NCBI GenBank assembly: GCA_958295775.1
Contig: CATQHC010000002.1
Span: 448,915-512,914, forward strand
Length of the DNA stretch: 64,000 bases
From: Chloroflexota bacterium
Lineage (GTDB): Bacteria > Chloroflexota > UBA11872 > VXOZ01
Direction: 5' to 3'
The translations under genes and the position numbers were made by a program. The stretch's first letter is position 1, and every line of letters starts with the position of its first letter. Below the pieces are notes generated by a model that saw nothing but the letters and a program-made list of their open reading frames with translations, ran no database searches and was not told where the DNA came from. Shown piece by piece: positions 1-9,005 of this stretch.

Positions 1-1346
1 AGCAACTCAGCAAAGAAGATCCTGCCGTCCGGCGCTGCCGCCAAAGCCACCGGCCATGCTGCATCTATTACTTTGCCTTCTGCCATAGCGATGCGGCGTG
101 TAAGTGCCGGCTGCCGAAAGCGCGGTGATACGTAGTCGCCGGACTGACCGTCGCGGACATAGACGTGGAGGTCAACTTGGCCGCCAGGGAGATCGGAGAC
201 GTGAGCAAAGAACCCACTACTCGTGAATGGCGGGTGATCGAGTGCCTGCGCGATATCAGGCCGATAGGCGCCGTAGGTTGCTTCCGTAAGAAACTTCCCG
301 GTCTCTCGCGGGCCGTTCCAGATTTCAACGGAACCGACGCCGGTCCCTTTATCACTACCGGGAATGACGACCCAGCCTTGCACGGTTACAGGTAGGCTAA
401 GCAGGTCGCTCTCGGCAGGCAAGTCGATGGTTCCGAGGTACCCCGGGAGTAGCGATCGGTGTGGTGTATTGGGCAGGAAATCCAGAGGTATGGTGGCCGT
501 AGCGGCAAGCGAGTTATTCTGGAAATATGCTAGGAGAAGCAGAGTATGGGCTCCGGCAGGCGCATCCTGGATGCTGAGGACAAACTCGCTCTGTAGGTCC
601 CGTGGTGAGGAATGTACCCGTGTTGTTGAACCGATTTGCGCGCCGTCAATCCATGCATCTATACGAGCGATTTTGAGGTCAGTGTCGCTGGGCTTTTCAA
701 CCGATCCTTCAAGTGCGAACGTGGTGCTCACACTGGCGCCGGCTGGGGGCGAGGAGATTGAAAGCCTGCCACAGGATGGTTGCCACGAAGAGGCTGTCAT
801 GCCTTCCGGAACTATAGTAATTGTGCTATAGAAAGGAGTCTCCACTATGTAACGCGCATCGCTGATGACTATCACACCGGGGCGCTTGGGCAAAACTAGC
901 ACCTCAGCTCGTCCATTAGGAGGTATGTTGAGGTCTAGGTCCTCATCGAAGAGTTCATAGACTCTGAGAGAATGCCATTCGTCCCCAGTTTCAACTACTA
1001 GCCGGTAAGGCCGGTTCTGTTCTAACACAATGTCGTTTGGCACGATGCGGTAGGGACGCTCGAGCATCTGGATGTTGATGACCTCGGGAGTAGGTACTGT
1101 GGGGTTAGCGGTTTCTCGCTCTACGCTAATGTGCGTATGACACGGTAGCCATGGCAGACTTGGTGCGAGCGCTTCGTTGGAAGATGCAATTGGCGTTCGC
1201 GATAATGTTTCGCTCGAGACCTCATCGGACTGTTCTTCCCCATTCCCACACGACACCAAGAGTGCGATGCCTATGGCCAGGACCAGAAAGAGGAAGGCCC
1301 TCTGTGGAACCCTGTGAGTAACTCTCTCGTCTTGTTTGCGCTCCAA
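1..1346 (-). CDS. Secreted lipoprotein with glucose/sorbosone-dehydrogenase-type propeller (3' end outside window)
   Basis: One uninterrupted reading frame runs from a TTG at 1346 to the left edge, so the C-terminal part is missing. The start is TTG because an in-frame TAA lies three codons upstream and no ATG or GTG precedes the signal peptide; GAGGA lies about 11 bases before it. The product has a lipoprotein signal peptide ending in LLVSC, an extracellular linker, a cupredoxin-like segment (PYRIVPNDIVLEQ), an Ig-like Gmad2-type segment, a second beta domain containing TGVGSVEIWNGPRETG, and the first strands of a propeller (AWPVALAAAPDGR). This domain order is the same in the two genes that follow at 1633-3870 and 4184-6482. 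A PQQ-dependent sugar oxidation role is inferred from the family of the downstream copies; the catalytic part of this copy is not in the window. Confidence 0.75.
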   Translation of the reverse strand, partial: MERKQDERVTHRVPQRAFLFLVLAIGIALLVSCGNGEEQSDEVSSETLSRTPIASSNEALAPSLPWLPCHTHISVERETANPTVPTPEVINIQMLERPYRIVPNDIVLEQNRPYRLVVETGDEWHSLRVYELFDEDLDLNIPPNGRAEVLVLPKRPGVIVISDARYIVETPFYSTITIVPEGMTASSWQPSCGRLSISSPPAGASVSTTFALEGSVEKPSDTDLKIARIDAWIDGAQIGSTTRVHSSPRDLQSEFVLSIQDAPAGAHTLLLLAYFQNNSLAATATIPLDFLPNTPHRSLLPGYLGTIDLPAESDLLSLPVTVQGWVVIPGSDKGTGVGSVEIWNGPRETGKFLTEATYGAYRPDIAQALDHPPFTSSGFFAHVSDLPGGQVDLHVYVRDGQSGDYVSPRFRQPALTRRIAMAEGKVIDAAWPVALAAAPDGRIFFAEL

Positions 1347-1632
1347 GTTACGTTAATTCCTCATCTTTTCTTGCTGCACTAGGCACGTCGTTCTGAGCCT
1401 TTTCATCGTTAGGAATGCAGAGCTCGCGTGGCATGGCTTCATAGTCTAGAGTCCGGAAATCTTGCTCACCTCGTACGAAATTTTCTGCTATAGATGTCTG
1501 CTTGCTTTCTGCAGCGTACTTCATTCTTTGGACACACGTGCTGGCGGAAATCTTAAATGCCCAATCAGATCGGGTGCCAGACCAAAACTCAAACCAATCT
1601 CACATGGATGGTGTTCTCGCACCAGCCTCGAT
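1347..1632. other. Intergenic spacer between lipoprotein paralogues
   Basis: These 286 bases separate two tandem minus-strand paralogues. I see no convincing gene, RNA or strong terminator. Short open frames here are low-complexity shadows of the neighbouring genes. Confidence 0.5.
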
Positions 1633-3870
1633 TCACTCTGCACTTTTGTCGTGCAAGTACAGGAGGTCGTCCAACTGCGCGCGGTAGATTGCGGATGGCG
1701 TGCTGTAGTAAAGCCACCCATCGCTGCCGTATGTGACGTCGAGCGCGCAGTTGGTCGACAGAACCAGCTTGCTGTCAACAGATTCATAGTCAGGCGCACT
1801 CAAACGCACGCCGCGCAAGAAGAAGTCGGTGAAGCCGCACAACAGCAAGAGATCTGGTTGCTCCGTAGTAAACGTCGCACCCGTCGGCGCGGTGGGCAAT
1901 TCGGGCCAGTTGCCGAAAACAGCAATCGGATCGATGAATCCCTCCGCTTGAGTCACGCCCATGTGGAGCGGCCAGCCATAGTTTTGCCCGGCTTCAACCT
2001 TATTCACCTCGTCAAAACCGGCCGGGCCATTCTCCGTGGCGAATAGGAATCCGGTGTTGGGCTGCACAGCCAGGCCAAAGACGTTACGAAAACCAATCGC
2101 GTACACAGGGGACGAAGGATCGGGATTGTCATTGGGAATCGAACCGTCAAGATTGTACCTGAGGATGGAGCCCGGCAATTGCGAAGGATCCTGGGAAAGC
2201 TCTCTAATCCAAATGTCGCCTATCGAAAGATACAACTTGCCATCGATTCCGAAGGCGATGCGCCCTCCATTATGGAATCCTTCTATTGCAAAAGGAAGAT
2301 CATCAAGTATCACGGTATAGTCTTGCCCAACATTGCCGACATCGCGGAAACGGACGACACGCTGCATGCGAGGAAGGTCGGTTTCCGCGTCCCGCACTAC
2401 ATACATGGCGTAGAGATAGGGCTCCTTTGGATAATTCGGATGGAGCGCAAGGCCGAGGAGACCGGTTTCTCGATGATACGTTACGTCTTCGAGCGTAGCG
2501 AAAGGCTTCGGCAGCACCTGACCGTCCTGCAAAACCATGATTCTTCCCGTAAGCAATTCAGCAAAGAAGAGTCTGCCGTCCGGCGCAGCCGCCAAGGCCA
2601 CCGGCCATGCCGCATCGGTGACTTTGCCCTCGGCAAGTGAAAACGTCTGAGTAAGTTCTGGCTGCCGGAAACGCGGCGACACATAGTCGCCGGTCTCACG
2701 ATCACGGACATAGAAGTGAAGAGTGACTTCCCCAGCGGGAAGGTTATCTAGCTGCGCGATAAAACCGCTGCTGGCAAGTGAGGGCTCGCCGAATTCTTCG
2801 GCAACATCGGATCGATAGAGACCGTATGCAGCTTCGGTGAGGAACTGACCCGTTTCGCGGGGGCCGTTCCAAATCTCAACGGCGCCAACGCCCGTACCCA
2901 GTTTGCTGCCGGGGACTACTGCCCAGCCCTGGACGGTGACGGGGAGGCTGAGAAGCTCGTTCTCTAGTGGCAGGTCGATGTTGCCGCGATAGCCCGGTAA
3001 AAAGCCGCCACTTGAATCACTTGGTAGGACGTTTAGTGGGACAATTGTCGTGGCGGTGAGGGTCCCATTCTGCAAGTAAGCCTTGAGAAGCAGAGTATGC
3101 GCTCCGGGCGCTAGTTCTGGAATGGCGAGAAAGAAGCTGCTGCCCGCGGCGCGGGCGCGGAAATCGCTGTGCGCAATGTAACTCTTAACGAACTGCTCTC
3201 TCGTCACTACTCCCACCTGCTGTCCATCGCTCCACGCCTCCACGCGGTCTATGTGCAAACTGGTGCCACTTGCCCGCGCAACTGAACCCTCAATGGCAAA
3301 TGGGGCGCCCAATTCAGCGTTAGGTGGCGGGGAATGAACCTGTATGTGTCCGCACAGTGAGTTCCATGTTGCGGCTGCAACTCCCTTCGGAACGACAGTT
3401 ATTGTGCTGATCAACTCGCTCTCCGGCATGCGGCGCCAGTTCTCGATAGGGAATATCCCAGGCTCAAGCGGTCGTACCAAGGCATCGATTTGGCCGCCGG
3501 GTGGTATCTCATAGTCCAGCCCCAGGGGAAGCACTCTAAAACCATGCGTCGCATTGCCTGCCTGTACGATCAGCCGATACTGGGTGTCCTGCTCCAGCAC
3601 GACATCGTTTGGCACAACTCGATAGGGATGTTCTCGCATCTGGATGAATATGGTTTCAGGTGTGGGGCTAGCTTCCGGTTCAACTGGGGCCTCAACTCTA
3701 GGACTAACGAAACAGGGCAGATCCGGTTGAACGGGCTGGGTCGAAGTGGGTGCGCCAACCTCCGGCAGAACTGATTCTGCCGGTCTCGGAGTTTCCTCGT
3801 CGCCGTTGCCGCAGGAGGCAATGAGAGCGATTCCAACCAAGAATGCGAACAATAAGATTGGTTTGCGCAT
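1633..3870 (-). CDS. PQQ-type glucose/sorbosone dehydrogenase lipoprotein, paralogue 2
   Basis: This 745-residue protein is predicted to be anchored on the cell surface. ATG at 3870 is preferred because GTGGAG lies just upstream and it is followed directly by a lipoprotein signal peptide (MRKPILLFAF...) with lipobox LIASC; the frame extends to a TTG at 3993 without a comparable ribosome site. Domains in order are a cupredoxin-like segment, an Ig-like domain, a beta domain with EIWNGPRETG, and a C-terminal six-bladed propeller of about 350 residues. The propeller carries the family motifs HNGGRIAFG, LYLSIGD, GSILRYNLDGSI and GFRNVFGLAVQP. In characterised relatives this fold binds PQQ and calcium and oxidises aldoses or related alcohols; the substrate here is unknown. 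It is flanked by two paralogues on the same strand, so tandem duplication is clear. Confidence 0.85.
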   Translation of the reverse strand: MRKPILLFAFLVGIALIASCGNGDEETPRPAESVLPEVGAPTSTQPVQPDLPCFVSPRVEAPVEPEASPTPETIFIQMREHPYRVVPNDVVLEQDTQYRLIVQAGNATHGFRVLPLGLDYEIPPGGQIDALVRPLEPGIFPIENWRRMPESELISTITVVPKGVAAATWNSLCGHIQVHSPPPNAELGAPFAIEGSVARASGTSLHIDRVEAWSDGQQVGVVTREQFVKSYIAHSDFRARAAGSSFFLAIPELAPGAHTLLLKAYLQNGTLTATTIVPLNVLPSDSSGGFLPGYRGNIDLPLENELLSLPVTVQGWAVVPGSKLGTGVGAVEIWNGPRETGQFLTEAAYGLYRSDVAEEFGEPSLASSGFIAQLDNLPAGEVTLHFYVRDRETGDYVSPRFRQPELTQTFSLAEGKVTDAAWPVALAAAPDGRLFFAELLTGRIMVLQDGQVLPKPFATLEDVTYHRETGLLGLALHPNYPKEPYLYAMYVVRDAETDLPRMQRVVRFRDVGNVGQDYTVILDDLPFAIEGFHNGGRIAFGIDGKLYLSIGDIWIRELSQDPSQLPGSILRYNLDGSIPNDNPDPSSPVYAIGFRNVFGLAVQPNTGFLFATENGPAGFDEVNKVEAGQNYGWPLHMGVTQAEGFIDPIAVFGNWPELPTAPTGATFTTEQPDLLLLCGFTDFFLRGVRLSAPDYESVDSKLVLSTNCALDVTYGSDGWLYYSTPSAIYRAQLDDLLYLHDKSAE

Positions 3871-4183
3871 TGTACTCCACAGAAGGCTGTGGCCCTGCGT
3901 GCCTGGCACGGCCCTAGGCTTCCATCGCCTATGTGTAACCACGAATTCTTCTTTTGCTTGTACTTCGCTCAATGGACTGCGATCTAAATCCAATAGCCAC
4001 GCTGCATAATAGAAGGTTCTCGTCGTGAAGTGCCTACTGTTTTAGTGCTAGATTCCACTCTTGCACTACCCAATAACTGACCATGCAATGGAACCCTAGA
4101 CTGGAGAGACCCTCAGTCTCTCTCCAACAATCGAAGAACCGGCGCCTTTGCAGACGAAACGCAGTGGACACTCTGGCTAATTC
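3871..4183. other. Intergenic spacer with an imperfect hairpin
   Basis: No gene is visible in this 313-base spacer. An 8-bp inverted repeat (TGGAGAGA at 4102-4109 with TCTCTCCA at 4119-4126) could fold after the end of paralogue 3. It lacks a U-run on the minus strand, so it is only a weak terminator candidate. The promoter of paralogue 2 should lie between it and 3870, but I cannot place it. Confidence 0.35.
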
Positions 4184-5599
4184 TCACTGTGCCGTTTCAT
4201 TTTCGTGTAAACGAAGGAGATCGTCCAGCCGCGCGCGGTAGATTGCGGAGATTGTGCTGTAGTAGAGCCATCCGTCAGTACTATAAGTGACGTCGAGCGC
4301 GCAGTTGGTGGAGAGCACCGTAGTGTTCTCCACGGAATCATAGTCAGCGCCACTCAAATGAACTGCACGCAGGTAGAAGTCATGGTAGGCACAAAAGAGC
4401 AAGAGATTGGGATGCTCGGCTGCAAAGGTGGCGCCGGTCGGTCCGATAGGCCGTTCGGGCCAATTGCCGTAGACAGCGATGGGGTCGGTATAGTCTCTGA
4501 CATTCGCCTTGCCCATTTGACCGGGCCAGCCGTAGTTTTCACCAGCTTCAATCTTATTGACCTCGTCGAAGCCTCCCGGTCCGTTGTCCGTGGCGTACAG
4601 ATCGCCAGTCTTAGGATGAAAGGCGAGGCCGAAGACATTGCGTAGACCGACCGCGTAGACTGGATAACCTGGGAAAGGATTGTCGTCGGGAATGGCGCCG
4701 TCAGGATTGAACCGCAGGATAGACCCCGCGGGATTGGTGTGGTCTTGGGCGAGTTCCATGGCGTTTGTGTCCCCAATTGAAAGATAGAGCTTGCCGTCAG
4801 GGCCGAAGGCAATGCGCCCGCCATTGTGCGTTGTTCCCGTAGTAGCGGGCAAATTATCCACGATTACCGTTCGATCTTCCCCGGTACCAGCAACATCGCG
4901 AAAGCGCACGACGCGCTGTCCACTGGGCAATCCAGTTGTGGGATCATTCACGACATACATGGCGTAGATGAAAGGTTCTTGAGGATAGTTCGGGTGAAGA
5001 GCAAGACCCAAGAACCCGGATTCTGCATGTGTTGAGACATCGTCAAGCGTAGCAAATGGCGATTGCAAGAGTTGCCCTTCTCGCACGATGCGGATGTTTC
5101 CCGTGAGGAGTTCAGCGTAGAAGAGCTTGCCGTCCGGCGCGGCGGCTAAGGCGACCGGCCAGGCAGCGTCCGTGACCTTGCCTTCCGCGAGTGCAATTGG
5201 TCGGGCTAACTCTGACTCAAGCAGGCGCGGCGCCAAGTACTCTCCACTTTGGCGGTCACGGACATAGACGCGAAGGTCTACTGCGCCTACAGGCAGGTCG
5301 GTAAGCCGGGCAAAAAACCCACTGGAGGCGAAGCGAAGTTCGCCGAGTGATTCAGCGACATCAGGGCGGTACAATCCGTAACTAGCCTCCGTGAGAAAGG
5401 TGCCGCTCTCTCGCGGACCGTTCCAGATTTCGACAGAGCCCACTCCGGTGCCGATCTTGCTCCGCGGATTAACTACCCACCCTTGAATGGTAACTGGCAA
5501 GCTATGTAAAGCGTCTACACCGGGCACATCGATGCTGCCGCGATAGCCTGGGATTACCCCCCCCCCCCCCCCCCCCGGCCGAAGCATCGCCGAGCACAT
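4184..5599 (-). pseudogene. 3' part of lipoprotein paralogue 3 (propeller half), out of frame with its start
   Basis: This frame encodes the EIWNGPRESG beta domain and a complete glucose/sorbosone-dehydrogenase propeller (HNGGRIAFGPDGKLY, LYLSIGDT, GSILRFNPDGAIP, GLRNVFGLAFHP). It lacks its own signal peptide. The upstream half of the same ancestral gene lies at 5502-6482 in another frame, and the two frames overlap across a run of 20 identical bases at 5557-5576. With 19 or 22 bases in the run the two halves would join into one protein of about 765 residues, close to the 745 of paralogue 2. As read, this half would be translated only by slippage or by internal initiation. It could be an off state of a phase-variable gene, a decayed gene or a sequencing error; the otherwise intact frame argues against old decay. 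Confidence 0.75.
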
Positions 5600-6482
5600 T
5601 TATGGGGAGTATTGACGTAGCAGCGACCATACCGCTCTGCAAGTAGGCCCTGAGGATCAGGGAATGTGAGCCAGGCAGCAAGGTTGAGACGGAGAGGAGG
5701 AAGTCACTGTAAAGGCCACGGCGCATGAATTCTTCTCTGCTGGTGACACCCACCAACTCTCCATTGCTCCAAGCCTCAACGCGCACTACAAACATTGTCT
5801 CAGGGCTATGCTGAAGCGTTACGTTGCCAACAACCCCTTGCACTATGAACGGTGTGCTCAGCCTTGCATTAGGATGTGGCGAACTAATCTGAAACTCAGC
5901 GCACAGCGGATGTCCCGATAGCTCTGACACTCCCTCTGGGATTACCGTAATGGTACTCCGAACTTCGCTCTCGCGAATGTGGCGGTTGTCTAGAATTGGA
6001 AAAATGCCAAGTCGATCGGGCTGCAATAACATGGTATGTTGGCCGCCAGGCGGCAAGAGAAGGTCTTCCTGCCAGATGTCTGACGCTAGAAGATGCCATT
6101 CATTGCCTGCGGAAATTACGAACTGATAGGCTCGATTTCTGTAGAGCACTATGTTTTTTGGGACGATGCGGTAAGGTCTTTCCAGTGCTTGAATCTCGAC
6201 GACCTCTGGGGTTGGAGAAGCGGTTGGGGCCACTTCTCTCGCCGGACGGATATCGACAAAGCAGGACAAGAATTCTTCTTCAGATGCGCGCGATGCATCC
6301 GTACTAGTCGGAGAAGAAACTGGGGTCGGATTCGCCTCACTACCATCGTCGCCGTTGCCGCAGGAGGCAAGTAACAAAACCACAATCAAGCAGAATAGAG
6401 TAAGGCCATACTCTGTTCTATGCTTCTGATTGTCTGTTACTTCCTGGATTGGCACGCTTCCTGTGCCGTCTGCCCAGACCAC
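5502..6482 (-). CDS. 5' part of lipoprotein paralogue 3, ending early after a poly-G tract
   Basis: The start is GTG at 6482, with TAGGAG nine bases upstream. The product begins with a signal peptide ending in lipobox LLASC, then a Ser/Thr/Pro-rich linker, the cupredoxin-like segment (ERPYRIVPKNIVLY) and the Ig-like domain (HPNARLSTPFIVQG). After seven glycines encoded by the homopolymer the frame continues into about 17 unrelated residues and stops. The result is a 326-residue secreted lipoprotein without the enzymatic propeller. Changing the tract by one base less or two more would restore the full gene. Its neighbours are the intact paralogue 2 and the window-edge paralogue 1, both on the same strand. 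Confidence 0.75.
   Translation of the reverse strand: MVWADGTGSVPIQEVTDNQKHRTEYGLTLFCLIVVLLLASCGNGDDGSEANPTPVSSPTSTDASRASEEEFLSCFVDIRPAREVAPTASPTPEVVEIQALERPYRIVPKNIVLYRNRAYQFVISAGNEWHLLASDIWQEDLLLPPGGQHTMLLQPDRLGIFPILDNRHIRESEVRSTITVIPEGVSELSGHPLCAEFQISSPHPNARLSTPFIVQGVVGNVTLQHSPETMFVVRVEAWSNGELVGVTSREEFMRRGLYSDFLLSVSTLLPGSHSLILRAYLQSGMVAATSILPINVLGDASAGGGGGGGNPRLSRQHRCARCRRFT
5557..5576. repeat. Homopolymeric C20 (G20 on the coding strand) inside paralogue 3
   Basis: Twenty consecutive C on the plus strand encode a glycine run on the minus strand, at the junction between the Ig-like domain and the EIWNGPRESG domain. Paralogue 2 has only a short Ser-Gly-Gly at the same place. Long poly-G tracts inside coding regions are the classic substrate of slipped-strand phase variation. 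They are also prone to sequencing error. Confidence 0.9.
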
Positions 6483-6799
6483 GTAAATCGGCTCCTACCG
6501 GTTACTGGGCGCACATCCATTGCACGTTCAGTCTCGTATACGATAGCCGGTGCGCGAGCGCCCCTTTTGACCCAGATCGACACTTCTCCTTAGAACCGTA
6601 CCGTGGGAAGTTTCGGCGCGCTCAATCGGAGTCAGCCCTCTGCGGCTCCACGCTGCCTTCTCTCGAGCCATCCGATCCTGAGGAAAGTAGATTGGCAAGA
6701 TGGCTCACCAAGCGCATTTGTAAGACCTGGGTCTATAAAACTCATCCACGCAGATGACAACTTGCTCGCTCTGAGCTCTTCCAAGAGAGAGCAACCGTG
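6483..6799. other. Intergenic region upstream of paralogue 3
   Basis: The 317 bases separate the start of paralogue 3 from the end of the C-N hydrolase gene. The only structures seen are the TAGGAG ribosome site for the GTG at 6482 and a 10-base palindrome TCGTATACGA at 6534-6543 that could be part of its promoter or operator. No gene is supported. Confidence 0.4.
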
Positions 6800-7729
6800 T
6801 CAAGAATCACGCGCATGCCCAAGCATCGGGCTATAGAGATCCGTTCTCCGGTCGAGCCAGGTGTGGTTTAGGTCGTTGCGGTGCTTGGCTCTGCGGGCGG
6901 AGGAGAGGTTCATTTCAGCGACGAGCACTTCTTCGCCGTCTTTGCTTGCAGGGCCGGCCAATGGAGTTCCCGCGGGATCGATGATGAGGCTGCAGCCAAG
7001 AAACTGGACGCCGCGTTCTTCACCCACGCGGTCGGCGCACGCCATGAACACTTGATTCATCGCGGCGTTGGCCAGAGCGACATAGTTCGCCTGGCAGTAC
7101 CCCTGCGCATCCCAGAGTCGGTCCGGGGTCATCATGCTCACCCAATTGGTCGGTACGCAAATCACGTCAGCGCCCTTGAGCGCCAGGATGCGGCTTGCCT
7201 CCGGAAAGCGTAAGTCGTAGCAGATGAGTATGCCAATGCGGCCAAACGGCAACTCGAACACAGGAAACCCTAAGTCTCCAGGCCTGTAATAGAGCTTCTC
7301 TTCATAGAAGAGATGTGTCTTGCGGTAGGTGCCAAGTATGCCGGAGGGACCAAGGACAAGGGCTGAGTTATAGAACTCCGTGTCGCTCACCCTCTCGCCA
7401 AACCCGGCGACAACGTAGGCGCCATACTCCTGCGCGAGCTGCTGCCAACTTGCCAATGCCGGGCTGTCTTCCGGTCGCTCTGCAAGCGAGCGCGCCTCAT
7501 TGCTGGAGAATACAACGTAACCGCTATTTGCCATTTCGGGAAGCACGATCAAGTCGGCGCCGTTATCAGCCGCCTCTCGTATCGCCCGCGCCCCTTTTTT
7601 GACGTTGGCAGGCATGTCGCCGAGCACCGGGGCGTACTGGCAAACGGCCGTGCGAATGAGGTTGCCCCGCTCCGAAACTGGAAGCGTGTCATCCTGAACG
7701 AGGGGGCTCCGCTCAAGTTCTGCGCGCAT
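6800..7729 (-). CDS. Carbon-nitrogen hydrolase (nitrilase superfamily)
   Basis: This 309-residue cytosolic enzyme has the full nitrilase-superfamily catalytic triad: Glu65 in LPEMA, Lys137 in YRKTHLF and Cys170 in LICYDLRFPE. The family hydrolyses or transfers amide C-N bonds in small molecules. The R/D-rich motif after Cys resembles branches acting on omega-amides or carbamoyl compounds, but the substrate cannot be read from sequence. The first roughly 22 residues precede the conserved core, so a later start is possible. The ATG at 7729 lies two bases after the dnaN stop codon, which indicates co-transcription and probably translational coupling with dnaN. No functional link between the two products is known. 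Confidence 0.88.
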   Translation of the reverse strand: MRAELERSPLVQDDTLPVSERGNLIRTAVCQYAPVLGDMPANVKKGARAIREAADNGADLIVLPEMANSGYVVFSSNEARSLAERPEDSPALASWQQLAQEYGAYVVAGFGERVSDTEFYNSALVLGPSGILGTYRKTHLFYEEKLYYRPGDLGFPVFELPFGRIGILICYDLRFPEASRILALKGADVICVPTNWVSMMTPDRLWDAQGYCQANYVALANAAMNQVFMACADRVGEERGVQFLGCSLIIDPAGTPLAGPASKDGEEVLVAEMNLSSARRAKHRNDLNHTWLDRRTDLYSPMLGHARDS

Positions 7730-7731
7730 TC

Positions 7732-8859
7732 TTAGCGAACCGTATGCATGGGCATGATCACATGTACATAGTCTGTGTCGTCGGTGGGGCGAATCACGCC
7801 TGGGCTGGTTGATCCCGCAAGTTCAATTCTTATTTCGGGTGAATTGATGGCGTTGATGCAATCAAGCAAGTAGCGGGCATTGAACGCGATGAGCGTTTCC
7901 TCCCCTTCAACGTGGGCCTCGAGGTCGGAGCGATTGTCGCCAAGCTCAGTGGCTGTGGCCGTAATCGTAACCGTACCTTTCTCGTCCTCAGGCGTAGCCT
8001 CCAGCTTGATTACGTTTGCCCCATCCCGCGCAAAAAACGATGCCATCCGTGTGGACTGCATAAGATCAGCCGTGGAGACCCGGATCTCCGTTTGGAAATC
8101 GGCAGGAACCATCTGCGTGTAATTGGGGAAAGTCCCTTCAATAAGACGCGAGACCAAGTGAACGTCACCGGTGCTGAAGATGACCTGGTTGCGGTTCTGC
8201 GTAAGGCGGATCTCAACTGGATGCTCGCTGTCACCCAGAATTCGGGAGAGTTCCGTCAGGCTGCGCGCGGGCACAATGAACTCAGTCTTCTCGCTCGCGC
8301 CGCTTTCGACGGCAAGGGTGCGCACTGCCATGCGAAAGCCGTCTGAAGCCACGAGCACGACCTTTTCCGCTTCGATGATCACTGCCACCCCTTGTAGATA
8401 CTGACGGGGATCATCGCTGGCCGCTGCCATGGCTACCTGCTCGATGCTTTCCCGCAACAGTGCGGCATCGATTACAAGCGTAGGATCACCCTCTCCTAGA
8501 GGGATTGGGGGAAACTCCTCCGCTGCAATTCCCTTGACGTTTGCCTGGTATCGGCCGCAATTGAGGTGGAGAGTGAGGTCTTCTTTGTCTAAGCCTAGGT
8601 CCACCCGTTCATTCGGCAGAGAGCCGACGAATTCACCGAGAAGCCGCGCGAGGACGGTAACTTCGCCTTCACTCTCAACTTTGCATCCTATCCAATGAAC
8701 TATCCCAATCTCCTGATTCATCGCAGAGAGCTTTAGACGCCCTTGATCGGTGGCAAGCAGAACGTTGCTGAGGACCGGCAATGGGCTGCGCGTGGCGACC
8801 GCCCGGCCAACTATCGCGAGGCCTTTGGCTAGGTTTTCCTGTAGACACGAAACTTTCAC
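7732..8859 (-). CDS. dnaN: DNA polymerase III subunit beta (sliding clamp)
   Basis: DnaN forms the ring that holds the replicative polymerase on DNA. The 375-residue product shows the usual three-domain length and conserved segments: an N-terminal VKVSCLQENLAKGL, then ATRSPLPVLSNVLL, VPARSLTELSRIL, LIEGTFPNY, and the C-terminal YVHVIMPMHTVR that builds the partner-binding pocket. GTG at 8859 is preferred as start because it places the family-typical MKVSC at the N-terminus and has GGTGGAG eight bases upstream; an in-frame ATG lies at 8889. dnaA and recF are not next to it, so this is not an obvious origin region. It is followed two bases later by a C-N hydrolase gene. Confidence 0.95.
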   Translation of the reverse strand: MKVSCLQENLAKGLAIVGRAVATRSPLPVLSNVLLATDQGRLKLSAMNQEIGIVHWIGCKVESEGEVTVLARLLGEFVGSLPNERVDLGLDKEDLTLHLNCGRYQANVKGIAAEEFPPIPLGEGDPTLVIDAALLRESIEQVAMAAASDDPRQYLQGVAVIIEAEKVVLVASDGFRMAVRTLAVESGASEKTEFIVPARSLTELSRILGDSEHPVEIRLTQNRNQVIFSTGDVHLVSRLIEGTFPNYTQMVPADFQTEIRVSTADLMQSTRMASFFARDGANVIKLEATPEDEKGTVTITATATELGDNRSDLEAHVEGEETLIAFNARYLLDCINAINSPEIRIELAGSTSPGVIRPTDDTDYVHVIMPMHTVR

Positions 8860-8946
8860 AATACGCGCTCCACCAACGCAAATTGACATGGATTACACAC
8901 GATAACACACTGCCGCCAATGTACCTTGGCGGCCTGTGAAACCCAT

Positions 8947-8973
8947 AGTATACTGGAGCCGACCAAGAGTCAA
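8947..8973 (-). promoter_or_regulatory. Candidate sigma-70-type promoter for dnaN
   Basis: Reading on the minus strand, TTGACT (8973-8968) is followed after 15 bases by TATACT (8952-8947), about 90 bases before the dnaN start. The boxes match five of six consensus positions each but the spacing is short. A 17-base alternative uses TACTAT as the -10. Confidence 0.4.
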
Positions 8974-9005
8974 CGAAAAGACAATGGCAACACGGCGATA
9001 CGGGG

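Noticed and set aside
68-355. Small open frames opposite or overlapping the lipoprotein genes
   Set aside because: They are out-of-frame shadows of the real genes with no ribosome site or homology. The same holds for most other short overlapping frames.
5557-5576. Poly-C as a scaffold gap or assembly filler
   Set aside because: A gap would normally be N, and the tract encodes glycine in both flanking frames with intact homology on each side. An error in tract length cannot be excluded.
7732-8859. Replication origin near dnaN
   Set aside because: dnaA, recF and gyrB are absent, and I saw no cluster of DnaA boxes in the adjacent spacers.
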